Assembly: GCA_934438075.1 (NCBI GenBank)
Contig: CAKSBF010000006.1
Coordinates: 1 to 64,000, forward strand
Direction: 5' to 3'
DNA from: an uncultured Clostridia bacterium
GTDB lineage: Bacteria > Bacillota > Clostridia > UBA1381 > UBA9506
DNA: 64,000 nucleotides
Shown: one piece after another, positions 1 through 7,637 of the stretch
Layout: each line of letters starts with the position of its first letter
Position numbering within the stretch: position 1 is the first letter of the stretch
Notes under the pieces: model-generated
What the model saw: the letters and a program-made list of their open reading frames with translations, nothing else
The model's database searches: none
What the model was told of the DNA's origin: nothing
Made by a program: the position numbers and the translations under genes

Positions 1-63
1 TGGCAGTTGCGGGGTTAATACTTGCCGTTGCGAGGTTATCCCCAAAACTTCAACGGCAGTCCA

Positions 64-1428
64 TCATGAATATATTTTCTGCCCGGTATAACGATCGGGA
101 AGATTAAGTTTTGATTGCTTTATAGCATCTACACAATGCATCAACTTGTCTGTATCAGGCTCATAAGCAATATAACGCCTGTCCATATTGATACAGCATT
201 TAATGCTTGTTCCATATCCACCGGAACAGAATACTATTTCACCGGGCAAGGAAGAATTAGTGATAATTCGCTCCATCAACTCCTGTGGGATGTTATCCTG
301 ATACGGCAGCGACATATCTCTGTTGTCCTCAAAGAATTTACGCTTTGTGTGATATGTACCGTACAGTTTTACACCGCCTTTTCTGAAAAACAACAGATAT
401 TTAGTACCCTCTCTCTGATGGTTGGTTATGATATCAAACTTATAATTCTGCTTTACAAAGTACATCAGCACATCAGGAAATTGAGCAACATCCGTCATAA
501 TGTAAAGGTTGGGCTTTTCCTGTTTTGCGATAATCTTTTCAAAGAAATCATAAGGAATATCATTACCCTTACCGCAAATATCAAGAATTGCAAGGTCAAT
601 GTTGGCATCGTCAATGGCATCGAACATAGATGTTGCATTGCCCGATACAAGGTCTGATTTTGAAACCAAAGGTGTCGACTTCAATTTGTATTCAGGATGT
701 TCTTCAAGAGCGATTGCAATTCTTTTATTGCCAACCTTATAGTATTTTTCCATCAATTCAAAACCGATGAATTTTCGTCCCGTTTCTATGCACGCTACCG
801 CAGTAGATGCAGAACCGGAGAACATATCAAGAACAATATCATTTTCTTTTGATGCAGACTGTATCAGTGATGATAATATGTCTATCGGTTTCTTTGTGGG
901 ATGATATAAAGGATCGTTCTTACTACTGCGCACCTTTTTTGTTATAAAGTGGTCTGTGATAAGTGTGTATTGTTCGTCTGTATTGCTTTCATATGCGTAA
1001 ATGATATATTCCGTATCGCTGAGATATTTACCGTTGCAAAGCGGGGGCACATCTGTTTTAGACCATGTTAAAAGCTGTATGTTTGCACCAAGTGCAGAAA
1101 AATATTTAATGTACATTGGTATTTGTTCACGAGAGCAGAAGAAAAAAGCATTGATTTTTTTCATTACCCGGACGCACTCGTCAAGTATTCTTAAATCAAA
1201 ACCGTTGGTCATGTACTCGATTTCTTTAAGATACTTGGAATCTTTAACAATGCCGGTACCCTTGCCTTTCTTTGTATCAAAAAAGTACGGTGGGTCTGTA
1301 AGAATCAAATCAACTGAATTATCCGGCATCCTGCGAAGACCTTCAAGACAGTCCATATTGTAAATCCTGTTCGTCATAATGCATTCATTCACCAACCGAT
1401 ATTCGTCCATAATATTTAATTTTTTCAT
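64..1428 (-). CDS. DNA adenine/cytosine-N methyltransferase with degenerate second methyltransferase-like half
   Basis: Predicted 454-residue SAM-dependent DNA amino-methyltransferase. The start at 1428 is chosen because an AAAGGA site lies about nine bases upstream; the open frame continues to 1500 but has no good ribosome site there. DPPY (about residues 45-48) precedes HPTKKP (about 176) and the SAM-binding FSGSAS motif (about 203), the order of beta-class enzymes. Residues of about 240-454 repeat the same fold order, but DPPY is replaced by DICG and the SAM motif reads FCSGGYGTS, so the second half looks like a degenerate copy. No restriction endonuclease is next to it. Its position beside a sigma-like protein, a recombinase and a primase suggests an orphan methylase of a mobile element. 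Methyltransferase assignment is firm; target base and site are unknown. Confidence 0.88.
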   Translation of the reverse strand: MKKLNIMDEYRLVNECIMTNRIYNMDCLEGLRRMPDNSVDLILTDPPYFFDTKKGKGTGIVKDSKYLKEIEYMTNGFDLRILDECVRVMKKINAFFFCSREQIPMYIKYFSALGANIQLLTWSKTDVPPLCNGKYLSDTEYIIYAYESNTDEQYTLITDHFITKKVRSSKNDPLYHPTKKPIDILSSLIQSASKENDIVLDMFSGSASTAVACIETGRKFIGFELMEKYYKVGNKRIAIALEEHPEYKLKSTPLVSKSDLVSGNATSMFDAIDDANIDLAILDICGKGNDIPYDFFEKIIAKQEKPNLYIMTDVAQFPDVLMYFVKQNYKFDIITNHQREGTKYLLFFRKGGVKLYGTYHTKRKFFEDNRDMSLPYQDNIPQELMERIITNSSLPGEIVFCSGGYGTSIKCCINMDRRYIAYEPDTDKLMHCVDAIKQSKLNLPDRYTGQKIYS

Positions 1429-1811
1429 ATATATCAGTCCTTTCGTAGTAATTTTTAAGGTTTCACAAAGCAAAGACTGCGGTTTTACCGTACCGCACAT
1501 AGGAATAAAACCTCTCCGTGGTTCTCACCGAGCTGCCCCCATTATGTGAGTTGTGGCTGGACAGAAGTATCATTATGTGCCGCATAGTGTCATCGCTTGC
1601 AGATTGGCACCTGCTTAACCGTCAAATATTTATCGCTCCGCTGCCGGAAGTATCCGACAGCATCATGGCGTATTTGCGGTTCTGCTCGCTATGCGGTTAA
1701 AGTGTCTTTGCATTTTTATTCGGTTTTCAAAGAACAATCGATGAATCCCAATATAAATTACTGTTTCATCGGTGTAAGTTATTTGCCTTACACTTATATA
1801 CCGAACACTAA
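1429..1811. other. Intergenic stretch with no convincing gene
   Basis: About 380 bases lie between the methyltransferase start and the end of the sigma-like gene. Short open frames exist on both strands but lack ribosome sites and recognisable sequence. A perfect 7-bp hairpin (GTGTAAG 1772-1778 with CTTACAC 1787-1793) lies just past the stop of the upstream minus-strand gene, without a clear T-run. The part nearest the methylase holds an imperfect palindrome around 1513-1533. It is probably the untranslated leader of the methylase. Confidence 0.5.
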
Positions 1812-2354
1812 TCAGCGTTTTGCCGAAACTTTTTTATTTTTTTTGCGTTTAAATTTGACATTGAATTCCTTTTCAATGATTATCTTAACTTTCGCTATAC
1901 GAGATTCTAATGTAGATCTTTTCATTCCGAGCATCTCTGCTATTTGAGCGTTGGTATAACCGGCTAATATGTATTCGCCGACTTTAACGATTTCAGGCAT
2001 CAGCTCGCATGCACGCTTAAAGATCGCTTTGTTTTCTTCTCTTTCAGCAAAGTCCTCATCAAAGGCTCCGTATCTGTGTTTTATCTGTTGATACAGAAAT
2101 TCTTCTCCGTATGACTCGTCTTCGTCTGAACCTATGCCATCCAAAGATACATTTGTGTTAATTCTGAACGGACAGGTAAGACAGTCCGTTGTGCAGGCGT
2201 ACCACTTTGACCTCGGACAGCTGCATTCTCCGTGTCTGTGCTGTTTAATGCGCATATTATCCTGCATATTTTGGTATGCCTTCTTAACCTCAATGCTGAC
2301 CTCAACTCTTTCACCGCCGATAACCAAATAATTTTTTTCATTTAATGTGTTCAT
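1812..2354 (-). CDS. Cys-rich sigma-70-like/HTH protein of mobile-element type
   Basis: Predicted 180-residue protein. Start 2354 follows a GGAAAGGAAA ribosome site; an 8-residue upstream extension of the open frame lacks one. Its centre carries a dense cysteine cluster (CSC, then CTTDCLTCPF within about 20 residues), likely metal binding. The C-terminal third has an HTH like sigma region 4 (TNAQIAEMLGMKRSTLESRI) followed by a very basic tail. From general knowledge, proteins with this Cys cluster plus sigma-like HTH occur on integrative elements of Clostridia and are annotated as sigma-70 family; a full sigma region 2 is not evident. It likely binds DNA or RNA polymerase to control element genes. 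A structured leader with a potential attenuator precedes it. Confidence 0.7.
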   Translation of the reverse strand: MNTLNEKNYLVIGGERVEVSIEVKKAYQNMQDNMRIKQHRHGECSCPRSKWYACTTDCLTCPFRINTNVSLDGIGSDEDESYGEEFLYQQIKHRYGAFDEDFAEREENKAIFKRACELMPEIVKVGEYILAGYTNAQIAEMLGMKRSTLESRIAKVKIIIEKEFNVKFKRKKNKKVSAKR

Positions 2355-2510
2355 AATGTTTCCTTTCCGGCGTACCACCTTGGGGAAACAAAAAGCCGGT
2401 GCATCTGATGACGCACCGACCGACTTAAACGCTAAAAAAGCACGACAAGTAAAGCGGTAGCCATCAGATTTCGGTAAATACGTATCTGAAATACATATCT
2501 TACCGAAACC
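2355..2510 (-). ncRNA. Structured leader RNA with possible attenuator ahead of the sigma-like gene
   Basis: Read on the minus strand, the leader first forms a hairpin from TTTCGGTAA and TTACCGAAA (plus coordinates 2500-2508 and 2469-2477). Near the gene it forms CGGTGC/GCACCG (2413-2418 with 2397-2402) followed by a T-run, like an intrinsic terminator. The terminator loop contains CATCAGAT, exactly complementary to ATCTGATG next to the first hairpin (plus 2462-2469 and 2403-2410). The two pairings could be alternatives or a pseudoknot. This is the layout of an attenuator or riboswitch. I do not recognise a known class, and function is inference. Confidence 0.45.
2390..2418 (-). terminator. 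Hairpin with T-run inside the leader of the sigma-like gene
   Basis: A 6-bp GC-rich stem (CGGTGC with GCACCG), 10-base loop and T-run on the minus strand lie about 36 bases before the start at 2354, so it would act as an attenuator rather than a gene-end terminator. Confidence 0.5.
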
Positions 2511-2665
2511 TTTTGAAACCCCACCTATGTCTTATCGCGAATTGACAAAAGTACGATTTTTTTATAGATTTAACAAGGAGCTTGTCCTTTGTTATAATAT
2601 CATTATAGCATGTAATCTTCTCAAAAAAAATTATTTAGGCTTTCATAAGTTGTTTTAATAGCCTT

Positions 2666-2706
2666 TCTTCACACATTATTGTGAAGATATATTTATTTTG
2701 TGAAGA
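2666..2706. promoter_or_regulatory. Operator-like repeats TGTGAAGA upstream of the 486-residue gene
   Basis: TCTTCACA (2666-2673) and TGTGAAGA (2680-2687) form a perfect inverted repeat with a 6-base centre. A third TGTGAAGA lies at 2699-2706, 19 bases further, immediately before the -35 box. The arrangement suggests binding of a regulator just upstream of the promoter. The factor is unknown. Confidence 0.45.
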
Positions 2707-2711
2707 TTTTA

Positions 2712-2740
2712 TTGACACGAGATAATATACATGGTATAAT
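2712..2740 (+). promoter_or_regulatory. Consensus sigma-A promoter
   Basis: TTGACA at 2712-2717 and TATAAT at 2735-2740 are separated by exactly 17 bases, a perfect consensus match. It would start transcription about 25 bases before the start at 2771. Confidence 0.8.
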
Positions 2741-2770
2741 AAATAAAAAGCGTGGCAAGGGATGATGATT

Positions 2771-4231
2771 ATGTATGGGAGATATAAATTCACAGAATTT
2801 ACAGCACAATTTATAGATTATATAAGAACTGCTGTATTGGGATATTCGCATGAAAAATTCGGAGAGGAAATTTTATTAAACTCTCAATCAACGAGTTTTT
2901 ATCTATGCACAACAAAAAGACGAAACCATATTTACATTGACACATTACGAAAAATATTTTTAGTTGAATATAATGCATATTTATTTGGGAAAAAGCAAGA
3001 AAAAATGGCTGAGCTGCTTGATGCGGCAATAAATAAAGGTATTGTTTCCGGGAAAATATATCCCACACGAAAGAATGGCTGTGCGAATAATAAAACAAAA
3101 CCACAAAAAACAACCTTGAAGCGCATCTTCAAAACAAACAATAAATTAAATTCATCAATTAATCCGCAACAGCTATGCATCCCGATTACCATATACACAA
3201 TCAAAAAATGCGTGATTGACGCATCTCTCGTCAATAAAGAAGGTACTACGGAAAACGAGAGAAACAAAATAGCAGATACTATTTTTGATGAAGAAAATTT
3301 TCCTGCTGACCTTCGGTATGTTTCTATTGAATATGAATCACTGGCGTATGCCGAAAAAAATCGGGTTGATAAATATATCTCCGATAGAATAGATCAGATA
3401 TTTGACAGGATAATTGACAAAGAACACGCAGAATATCCGGAGGAGTTATTATATAGCGAATATTGGCTATATGGAATGTATTTGATGCATCGCACGGTGG
3501 AAATTCCGATAGATTTACAGCGTTATATAAACAGACTTTATTGGAATGACGAAAACAAAACCGATTGGGACGGCATTTTTTATAAATTAAGAGCGAATGA
3601 AATAATAAAAAAATTATATAAATACGAAAGTGAGGATTTCGTATACTTTAAGGATGAAGAAAGCCCTATTTCAAAAAACAATTTTCCGATATTTGTATAT
3701 AAATATGCGCCTATCCACTTTGAAAAAAAAGAAACAGATACATCATATTGCAAAGAGAGTTTAATGGCAAGCACTCCAAACCGGTACAATGGAATGGGTA
3801 AAATCACTCTTATACATCTTTATATGTCGCTCTATGCGTATTTTGTACAAAACGGCGAAAATGAGCAATCTGCATTTGAGCATACCGGGCAAAAACTTGC
3901 CGCATACGGAGTGGATTGTCTGCCGTTTAATAACCCGATGCTTGGATTATACTCTTTGCCGCAAAACCCGGATATTGATTTGACCTCAGAGGCAACAAGA
4001 GAATTTCATAGTGCAATAATCAGGTATTTCCAAAATACTGAATTGGATGAGAAAAAAGATGCTGATATTATTCAGTTTTCAAAGAACCACATTCAAAGTC
4101 CATATGTATTTATGAAAGCAATCTCATTTGATTTTGAAATCATTAAAGAACTTAATAATGCTCTTGCAGTAGAATTGCGGGATGAGCTTCAATCGACAGT
4201 AAAAAAGTTTAAAATTAAGAACAAACTCTAA
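2771..4231 (+). CDS. Unrecognised 486-residue protein
   Basis: I do not recognise this protein. Three in-frame ATGs occur (2762, 2765, 2771); 2771 is favoured because the AAGGG site at 2757-2761 is then nine bases away. The sequence is hydrophilic, with no signal peptide or membrane segment. It has a lysine-rich stretch around residues 95-130, many aromatic residues in the centre, and a basic C-terminus. It has a perfect consensus promoter with operator-like repeats upstream and a hairpin terminator immediately downstream. It sits between a sigma-like regulator and a serine recombinase, so it is probably an accessory-element gene; a replication or regulatory role is only a guess. Confidence 0.7.
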   Translation: MYGRYKFTEFTAQFIDYIRTAVLGYSHEKFGEEILLNSQSTSFYLCTTKRRNHIYIDTLRKIFLVEYNAYLFGKKQEKMAELLDAAINKGIVSGKIYPTRKNGCANNKTKPQKTTLKRIFKTNNKLNSSINPQQLCIPITIYTIKKCVIDASLVNKEGTTENERNKIADTIFDEENFPADLRYVSIEYESLAYAEKNRVDKYISDRIDQIFDRIIDKEHAEYPEELLYSEYWLYGMYLMHRTVEIPIDLQRYINRLYWNDENKTDWDGIFYKLRANEIIKKLYKYESEDFVYFKDEESPISKNNFPIFVYKYAPIHFEKKETDTSYCKESLMASTPNRYNGMGKITLIHLYMSLYAYFVQNGENEQSAFEHTGQKLAAYGVDCLPFNNPMLGLYSLPQNPDIDLTSEATREFHSAIIRYFQNTELDEKKDADIIQFSKNHIQSPYVFMKAISFDFEIIKELNNALAVELRDELQSTVKKFKIKNKL

Positions 4232-4246
4232 ATAAAGGGCTTTCAG

Positions 4247-4293
4247 CCTCCCTGTATAAGATGAAATTATCATTTTATGAAGGGAGGTTTTTT
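4247..4293 (+). terminator. Long hairpin terminator overlapping the next gene's ribosome site
   Basis: CCTCCCT (4247-4253) pairs with AGGGAGG (4281-4287); an inner AT-rich stem extends the hairpin with mismatches, and six T follow. The 3' arm contains the GGGAGG ribosome binding site of the gene starting at 4296, so the structure could both end transcription and hide that site. Confidence 0.7.
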
Positions 4294-4295
4294 AC

Positions 4296-4634
4296 TTGAA
4301 GACAGAAATTCAGTTTTCTATCATCTACCCGTCGCACACGGAAAATGACATCAACCAATTTGAGTTTTTTATCCGTATGGCACCGGCAGACGGTAAAAAC
4401 ATTATTTCAGTTGTTTCTGTGCCTAAATTTTCTGTTGACGGCAGAGTGGTTAAGCATCTTCATTTTTGCGTAAATTCCGAGCAATCGCTGGAATCGCAAA
4501 ATATTCTGATGATTATATCCCAGCTTGTACAATTAGAGGAAATCGTTAAAGATATCAATCTTTCAACAAAAGACGCAGAAAACAGGCTGAAAGAACTGAT
4601 GGTCAGCATTATTGACCGATACGGGAAAGAATAA
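4296..4634 (+). CDS. Unrecognised 112-residue protein
   Basis: Small protein of unknown function. The start is TTG at 4296, eight bases after a strong GGGAGG site; no ATG fits. It is soluble, with a likely beta-rich N-terminal half and a helical C-terminal half rich in Leu, Ile and Glu (LVQLEEIVKDINL and following) that could form a helical dimerising segment. There are no cysteines except one near the middle and no known motif. The ribosome site lies inside the 3' arm of a terminator hairpin, so expression may be low or conditional. A separate terminator follows the stop. Confidence 0.6.
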   Translation: MKTEIQFSIIYPSHTENDINQFEFFIRMAPADGKNIISVVSVPKFSVDGRVVKHLHFCVNSEQSLESQNILMIISQLVQLEEIVKDINLSTKDAENRLKELMVSIIDRYGKE

Positions 4635-4649
4635 CACTCCTTTCCAACC

Positions 4650-4677
4650 GAGGCAGGCATAGCGCTTGCCTCTTTTT
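4650..4677 (+). terminator. Intrinsic terminator after the 112-residue gene
   Basis: GAGGCA (4650-4655) pairs with TGCCTC (4667-4672), with further GC pairing inside, followed by five T. Confidence 0.75.
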
Positions 4678-4698
4678 CATACCAAGTTCATCATGCTA

Positions 4699-4811
4699 TT
4701 TTGATAGAAAGATCTAAAAGCTGTTTTATTCGTTAAAATAGTGTTTCGATGAAGTATGAAGTTGACATATTTCTCGATAAAGTGTTTTTTACTCTTTTGA
4801 CGCATTTCGAT
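4699..4811. repeat. Iterated TTTYGATRR repeats upstream of the serine recombinase
   Basis: Related heptamers start at 4699 (TTTTGAT), 4744 (TTTCGAT), 4772 (TCTCGAT) and 4805 (TTTCGAT). The last two lie in longer direct repeats beginning TTGAC at 4762 and 4797. Half-sites of the resolvase/invertase family are known to end in a GATAA-like core, so this may be the recombinase's own res-like site. That is inference. Confidence 0.4.
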
Positions 4812-4913
4812 AGGGTATTTTTCTTTATTATGCAATATTTCAAAATCAAGGACATCCTATTGAAACAAAGAAAACCATAAATGTAAATTTATAATGAAAG
4901 GAATGATTTTCTA

Positions 4914-5519
4914 ATGACAAACAAGCAATTCTTCTATGGTAGAGTGAGCACAAAAGAACAAAACGCTGACAGGCAAATTAAAGCGGCAAAAGATTTCGGT
5001 ATCGATGACAGAGATATTTACATCGATAAGAAATCAGGGAAAGATTTTGACCGTGAGCAGTATCAGATTTTAAAAGGGCAGCTTCGTGAGGGCGATTTAC
5101 TGGTTATTCTTTCGATTGACAGGCTGGGCAGAAATTATGACCAGATTATCGCCGAATGGCGAGATATTATCTCCTTGGGTTGTGATATTGTTGTTTTGGA
5201 CATGCCTATTCTGGATACCCGTAATACAGACGGTGGGCTAACCAAAAGATTTATATCCGATTTGTTTTTGCAAATTCTTTCTTATGTGAGTGAGCAGGAA
5301 AGAGAAAATATTCGCAGTCGGCAAAGACAAGGCATTGAAATAGCAAGAAGTCTTGGTAAGTACAAAGGTCGCAAACCTATTGATGTTCCGAATTTTCAAG
5401 AAGTTTATACCGAATGGAGAAGGGGCTCAATTACAGCAAGAAAGGCGATGGAATTATTAGGAGGCATCAAGCCTAACACATTTTACAGGCGGGTAAAGGA
5501 GTATGAGGGAACTTTATGA
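4914..5519 (+). CDS. Small serine recombinase (resolvase/invertase family)
   Basis: 201-residue site-specific recombinase that should cut and rejoin DNA through a 5' phosphoserine link. The N-terminal catalytic domain begins YGRVSTKEQN, giving Arg10 and nucleophile Ser12. SIDRLGRNYDQI (about residues 66-77) carries the conserved arginines, and the long E helix contains EQERENIRSRQRQGI. A short C-terminal HTH follows (ITARKAMELLGGIKPNTFYRRV). Length is typical of resolvases or invertases, not of the large ICE integrases. A GAAAGGAA site precedes ATG 4914. Iterated repeats upstream could be its target. It may resolve multimers or invert DNA of this element. Confidence 0.92.
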   Translation: MTNKQFFYGRVSTKEQNADRQIKAAKDFGIDDRDIYIDKKSGKDFDREQYQILKGQLREGDLLVILSIDRLGRNYDQIIAEWRDIISLGCDIVVLDMPILDTRNTDGGLTKRFISDLFLQILSYVSEQERENIRSRQRQGIEIARSLGKYKGRKPIDVPNFQEVYTEWRRGSITARKAMELLGGIKPNTFYRRVKEYEGTL

Positions 5520-5719
5520 GTTCTCTCATATCCTCTTTTATTCAAGATCGTTCTATTTACGAATGTTTTTTGAAAATTATATTTTTATATGTTATTTTCA
5601 TTGATTTATCCGGCAAAATGATTTTAAGACATTTTTATTCTTTTTATTTCATTTTTTATTGGAATATTATTTTTATTCTTACTATTTATATTATATTTAA
5701 GAGCATTTTTCACACTTGA
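5516..5719 (+). CDS. Possible tiny hydrophobic protein overlapping the recombinase stop
   Basis: A 67-codon frame starts with an ATGA overlap of the recombinase stop and has GAGGGA five bases upstream, so translational coupling is possible. The product would be almost entirely Ile, Phe, Leu and Tyr with two likely membrane spans. Its composition may merely reflect AT-rich DNA, and the end of the frame abuts the terminator hairpin. It is not recognisable; treat as tentative. Confidence 0.28.
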   Translation: MSSLISSFIQDRSIYECFLKIIFLYVIFIDLSGKMILRHFYSFYFIFYWNIIFILTIYIIFKSIFHT

Positions 5720-5775
5720 AAGTTCCCCATATTATAAGGTTTGAAATTATAAACCTATAATTAGGGGAACTTTTT
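5719..5775 (+). terminator. Long near-perfect hairpin terminator
   Basis: AAAGTTCCCC (5719-5728) pairs perfectly with GGGGAACTTT (5764-5773); an inner stem of ATTATAAGGTTT with AAACCTATAAT has one bulge. A T-run follows. It closes the recombinase unit. Confidence 0.7.
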
Positions 5776-5852
5776 ATGATTTGACGAAATAAATGTAATG
5801 CGATAAAGTTAATAATGAAAGGGGGACTGATAGAAAACTATCAAAAAACAGT

Positions 5853-7571
5853 ATGACTTATCAAGAGTTTTTTAGACTATTGGGTAATCCCGATCCAATA
5901 TGTTTGATTGACAATAAAATTAAAATCAGCGTGAATGAAATTAATAAATATAACAAGAAAAATGATATATATTTTATTCCCAATATCGGCGGCACAAAGT
6001 CAAAGGACATTACAGATTTTAAAGCATTTTTTGTTGATCTGGACTGCGGACGGGATGAAAACGGAAATTATCACAGTCTGAATAAAGTCAGACGATTTAA
6101 GGAATCCTGTCTTGTAAAAATTGATAATTTTGAAATTAAACCCAATATTGCGGTAGAAACACGGAACGGACTTCACGCATACTGGTTTATTTATGATAAA
6201 ATTGATTATGGACTATGGACAAAAATGGAAAATGCCTTTGTTGAACATTTTAATTCCGATAAAAAGGTTAAATCTCCGGCAAACCAAATGCGTGTACCCA
6301 ATACCTTTTGGATGAAAGACAAAGACAATCCGTTTTTCTGCAAAATCGTCCGCATAAATGATGTTAAAAATTATATCGCATCATACTGCACGATGTTAAA
6401 AAATGAAAAAAATGAAATTCCGGCATCTAAATCTAAAATAAGCATGACACCAAAGTATAAATCTCAATATAAAAGAAAGATTTTTAAATCCTACAAAGAG
6501 GTTTTTGACTTTATAACCAAAAGCGTCAGTATGTTTGATTATCTGAAAAAATACTATAACCTTGATGCGGTATCGGGAAAGAGTTTTCGCTGTATATTTC
6601 ATAATGACAAAAAAGCAAGCGCCGATATTTTTAAAACGGATTCGGGAATTGAATTGTACTATTGCCATTCCGCAAACTGCGGTTTTACAGGGAATTTGAT
6701 ACAGGTTGTTGCAAAACTTGAAGATTGTTCACGCAGCAAAGCAATCAATAAAATCTGCGAAAATCTCAATGTAAAATATGAAGAAAACATAGAAACAATG
6801 AAATTTTTGCTTGATAACATCAAAACCATTGATGATGACATTCAGTATTCTCATAAAGACCTGTACGGCGTAATTTACAGATATTTGCCAACACTCCGTG
6901 CCTTGCATTTTATCGCATTAAAGAATATTATTTATGCGGATAATGAAAAAGATTTAATTTTTTCTGCGTCTACAAATTATGTTGCCAAAGCACTGGGGAA
7001 AAATGATAAAAAGAATACCGGGGCGGATATTTCGCTGTTTTGCCTGTTGAAACTGATTGACAAAATAGACTTGGATGATGATACCGTCTCGGAGTGCTAT
7101 AAGCAATATATTAAGCGGTTTCAGGGCGATCGGGATAAGTATGTCAATGTTTATTCCATTCCGCAGTACAATTATGACAAGCTCTCCGGGTGCAATGAAA
7201 TGGCAAAACAAGTTAAAGAGAAAAATTTAAGGAAAAAGCATTTCACATATGAATCTGTTGCCAATGCTTTCGGCACTGATACGGCGGACATGGTGTTTCC
7301 GCAAGTCAAGGGCAAAAGGGTAAGAGATATTGATGAATATTTGCTATGTGCAATTAAGACATTGCTTGAAAAATACGGATATTTTACCGAAAACAGCGTG
7401 AAAGAATTTTACCGTGAGAATGATAAATATTTTAAGGAAAATACCTTCATAAAGCAAATCCCGGCAATAATGCAGGATTTGGGGCTGAAAAAAGTAAAAG
7501 CATCAAAAATAATTAAAGAAAAATATAATATACTCACATCCGGTTATCCTTATCTGTATATAAAAAGGTAA
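5853..7571 (+). CDS. Primase-polymerase (AEP type) with CHC2-like zinc finger
   Basis: 572-residue replication protein. The N-terminal domain has archaeo-eukaryotic primase features: FFVDLDCG with Asp62 and Asp64 as metal ligands, RNGLHAYW with the nucleotide-binding His108, and a third motif QMRVPNTFW around 145-153. A DnaG-type zinc finger follows, with C247, H250, C271 and C276. The C-terminal 250 residues are helical and basic, with no Walker A motif, so no helicase is fused. Such proteins start replication of plasmids and integrative elements. No in-frame start other than ATG 5853 is present, yet the GGGGG site is nearly 28 bases upstream with a TGATAG/CTATCA hairpin between, which could bring them together. 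Confidence 0.85.
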   Translation: MTYQEFFRLLGNPDPICLIDNKIKISVNEINKYNKKNDIYFIPNIGGTKSKDITDFKAFFVDLDCGRDENGNYHSLNKVRRFKESCLVKIDNFEIKPNIAVETRNGLHAYWFIYDKIDYGLWTKMENAFVEHFNSDKKVKSPANQMRVPNTFWMKDKDNPFFCKIVRINDVKNYIASYCTMLKNEKNEIPASKSKISMTPKYKSQYKRKIFKSYKEVFDFITKSVSMFDYLKKYYNLDAVSGKSFRCIFHNDKKASADIFKTDSGIELYYCHSANCGFTGNLIQVVAKLEDCSRSKAINKICENLNVKYEENIETMKFLLDNIKTIDDDIQYSHKDLYGVIYRYLPTLRALHFIALKNIIYADNEKDLIFSASTNYVAKALGKNDKKNTGADISLFCLLKLIDKIDLDDDTVSECYKQYIKRFQGDRDKYVNVYSIPQYNYDKLSGCNEMAKQVKEKNLRKKHFTYESVANAFGTDTADMVFPQVKGKRVRDIDEYLLCAIKTLLEKYGYFTENSVKEFYRENDKYFKENTFIKQIPAIMQDLGLKKVKASKIIKEKYNILTSGYPYLYIKR

Positions 7572-7637
7572 TTTAAGATCTTTCTATAAATGATGATTCA
7601 ATATTAAATTATCTCATTACAGAAAGGGGCATTATGT

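Noticed and set aside
1..108. Two imperfect 15-base direct repeats (3-17 and 24-38) in an open plus-strand frame at the window edge ending at 108
   Set aside because: The frame overlaps the methylase end and is cut by the edge; two repeats 21 bases apart are too few for an array and could be coding. No function can be given.
1518..1947. Short plus-strand open frames between methylase and sigma-like genes
   Set aside because: No ribosome sites and no recognisable sequence; they are shadows or intergenic.
4642..4664. TTCCAACC matching the ECF -35 box
   Set aside because: No CGTGTAA 15 bases downstream; it lies in a terminator, so chance.
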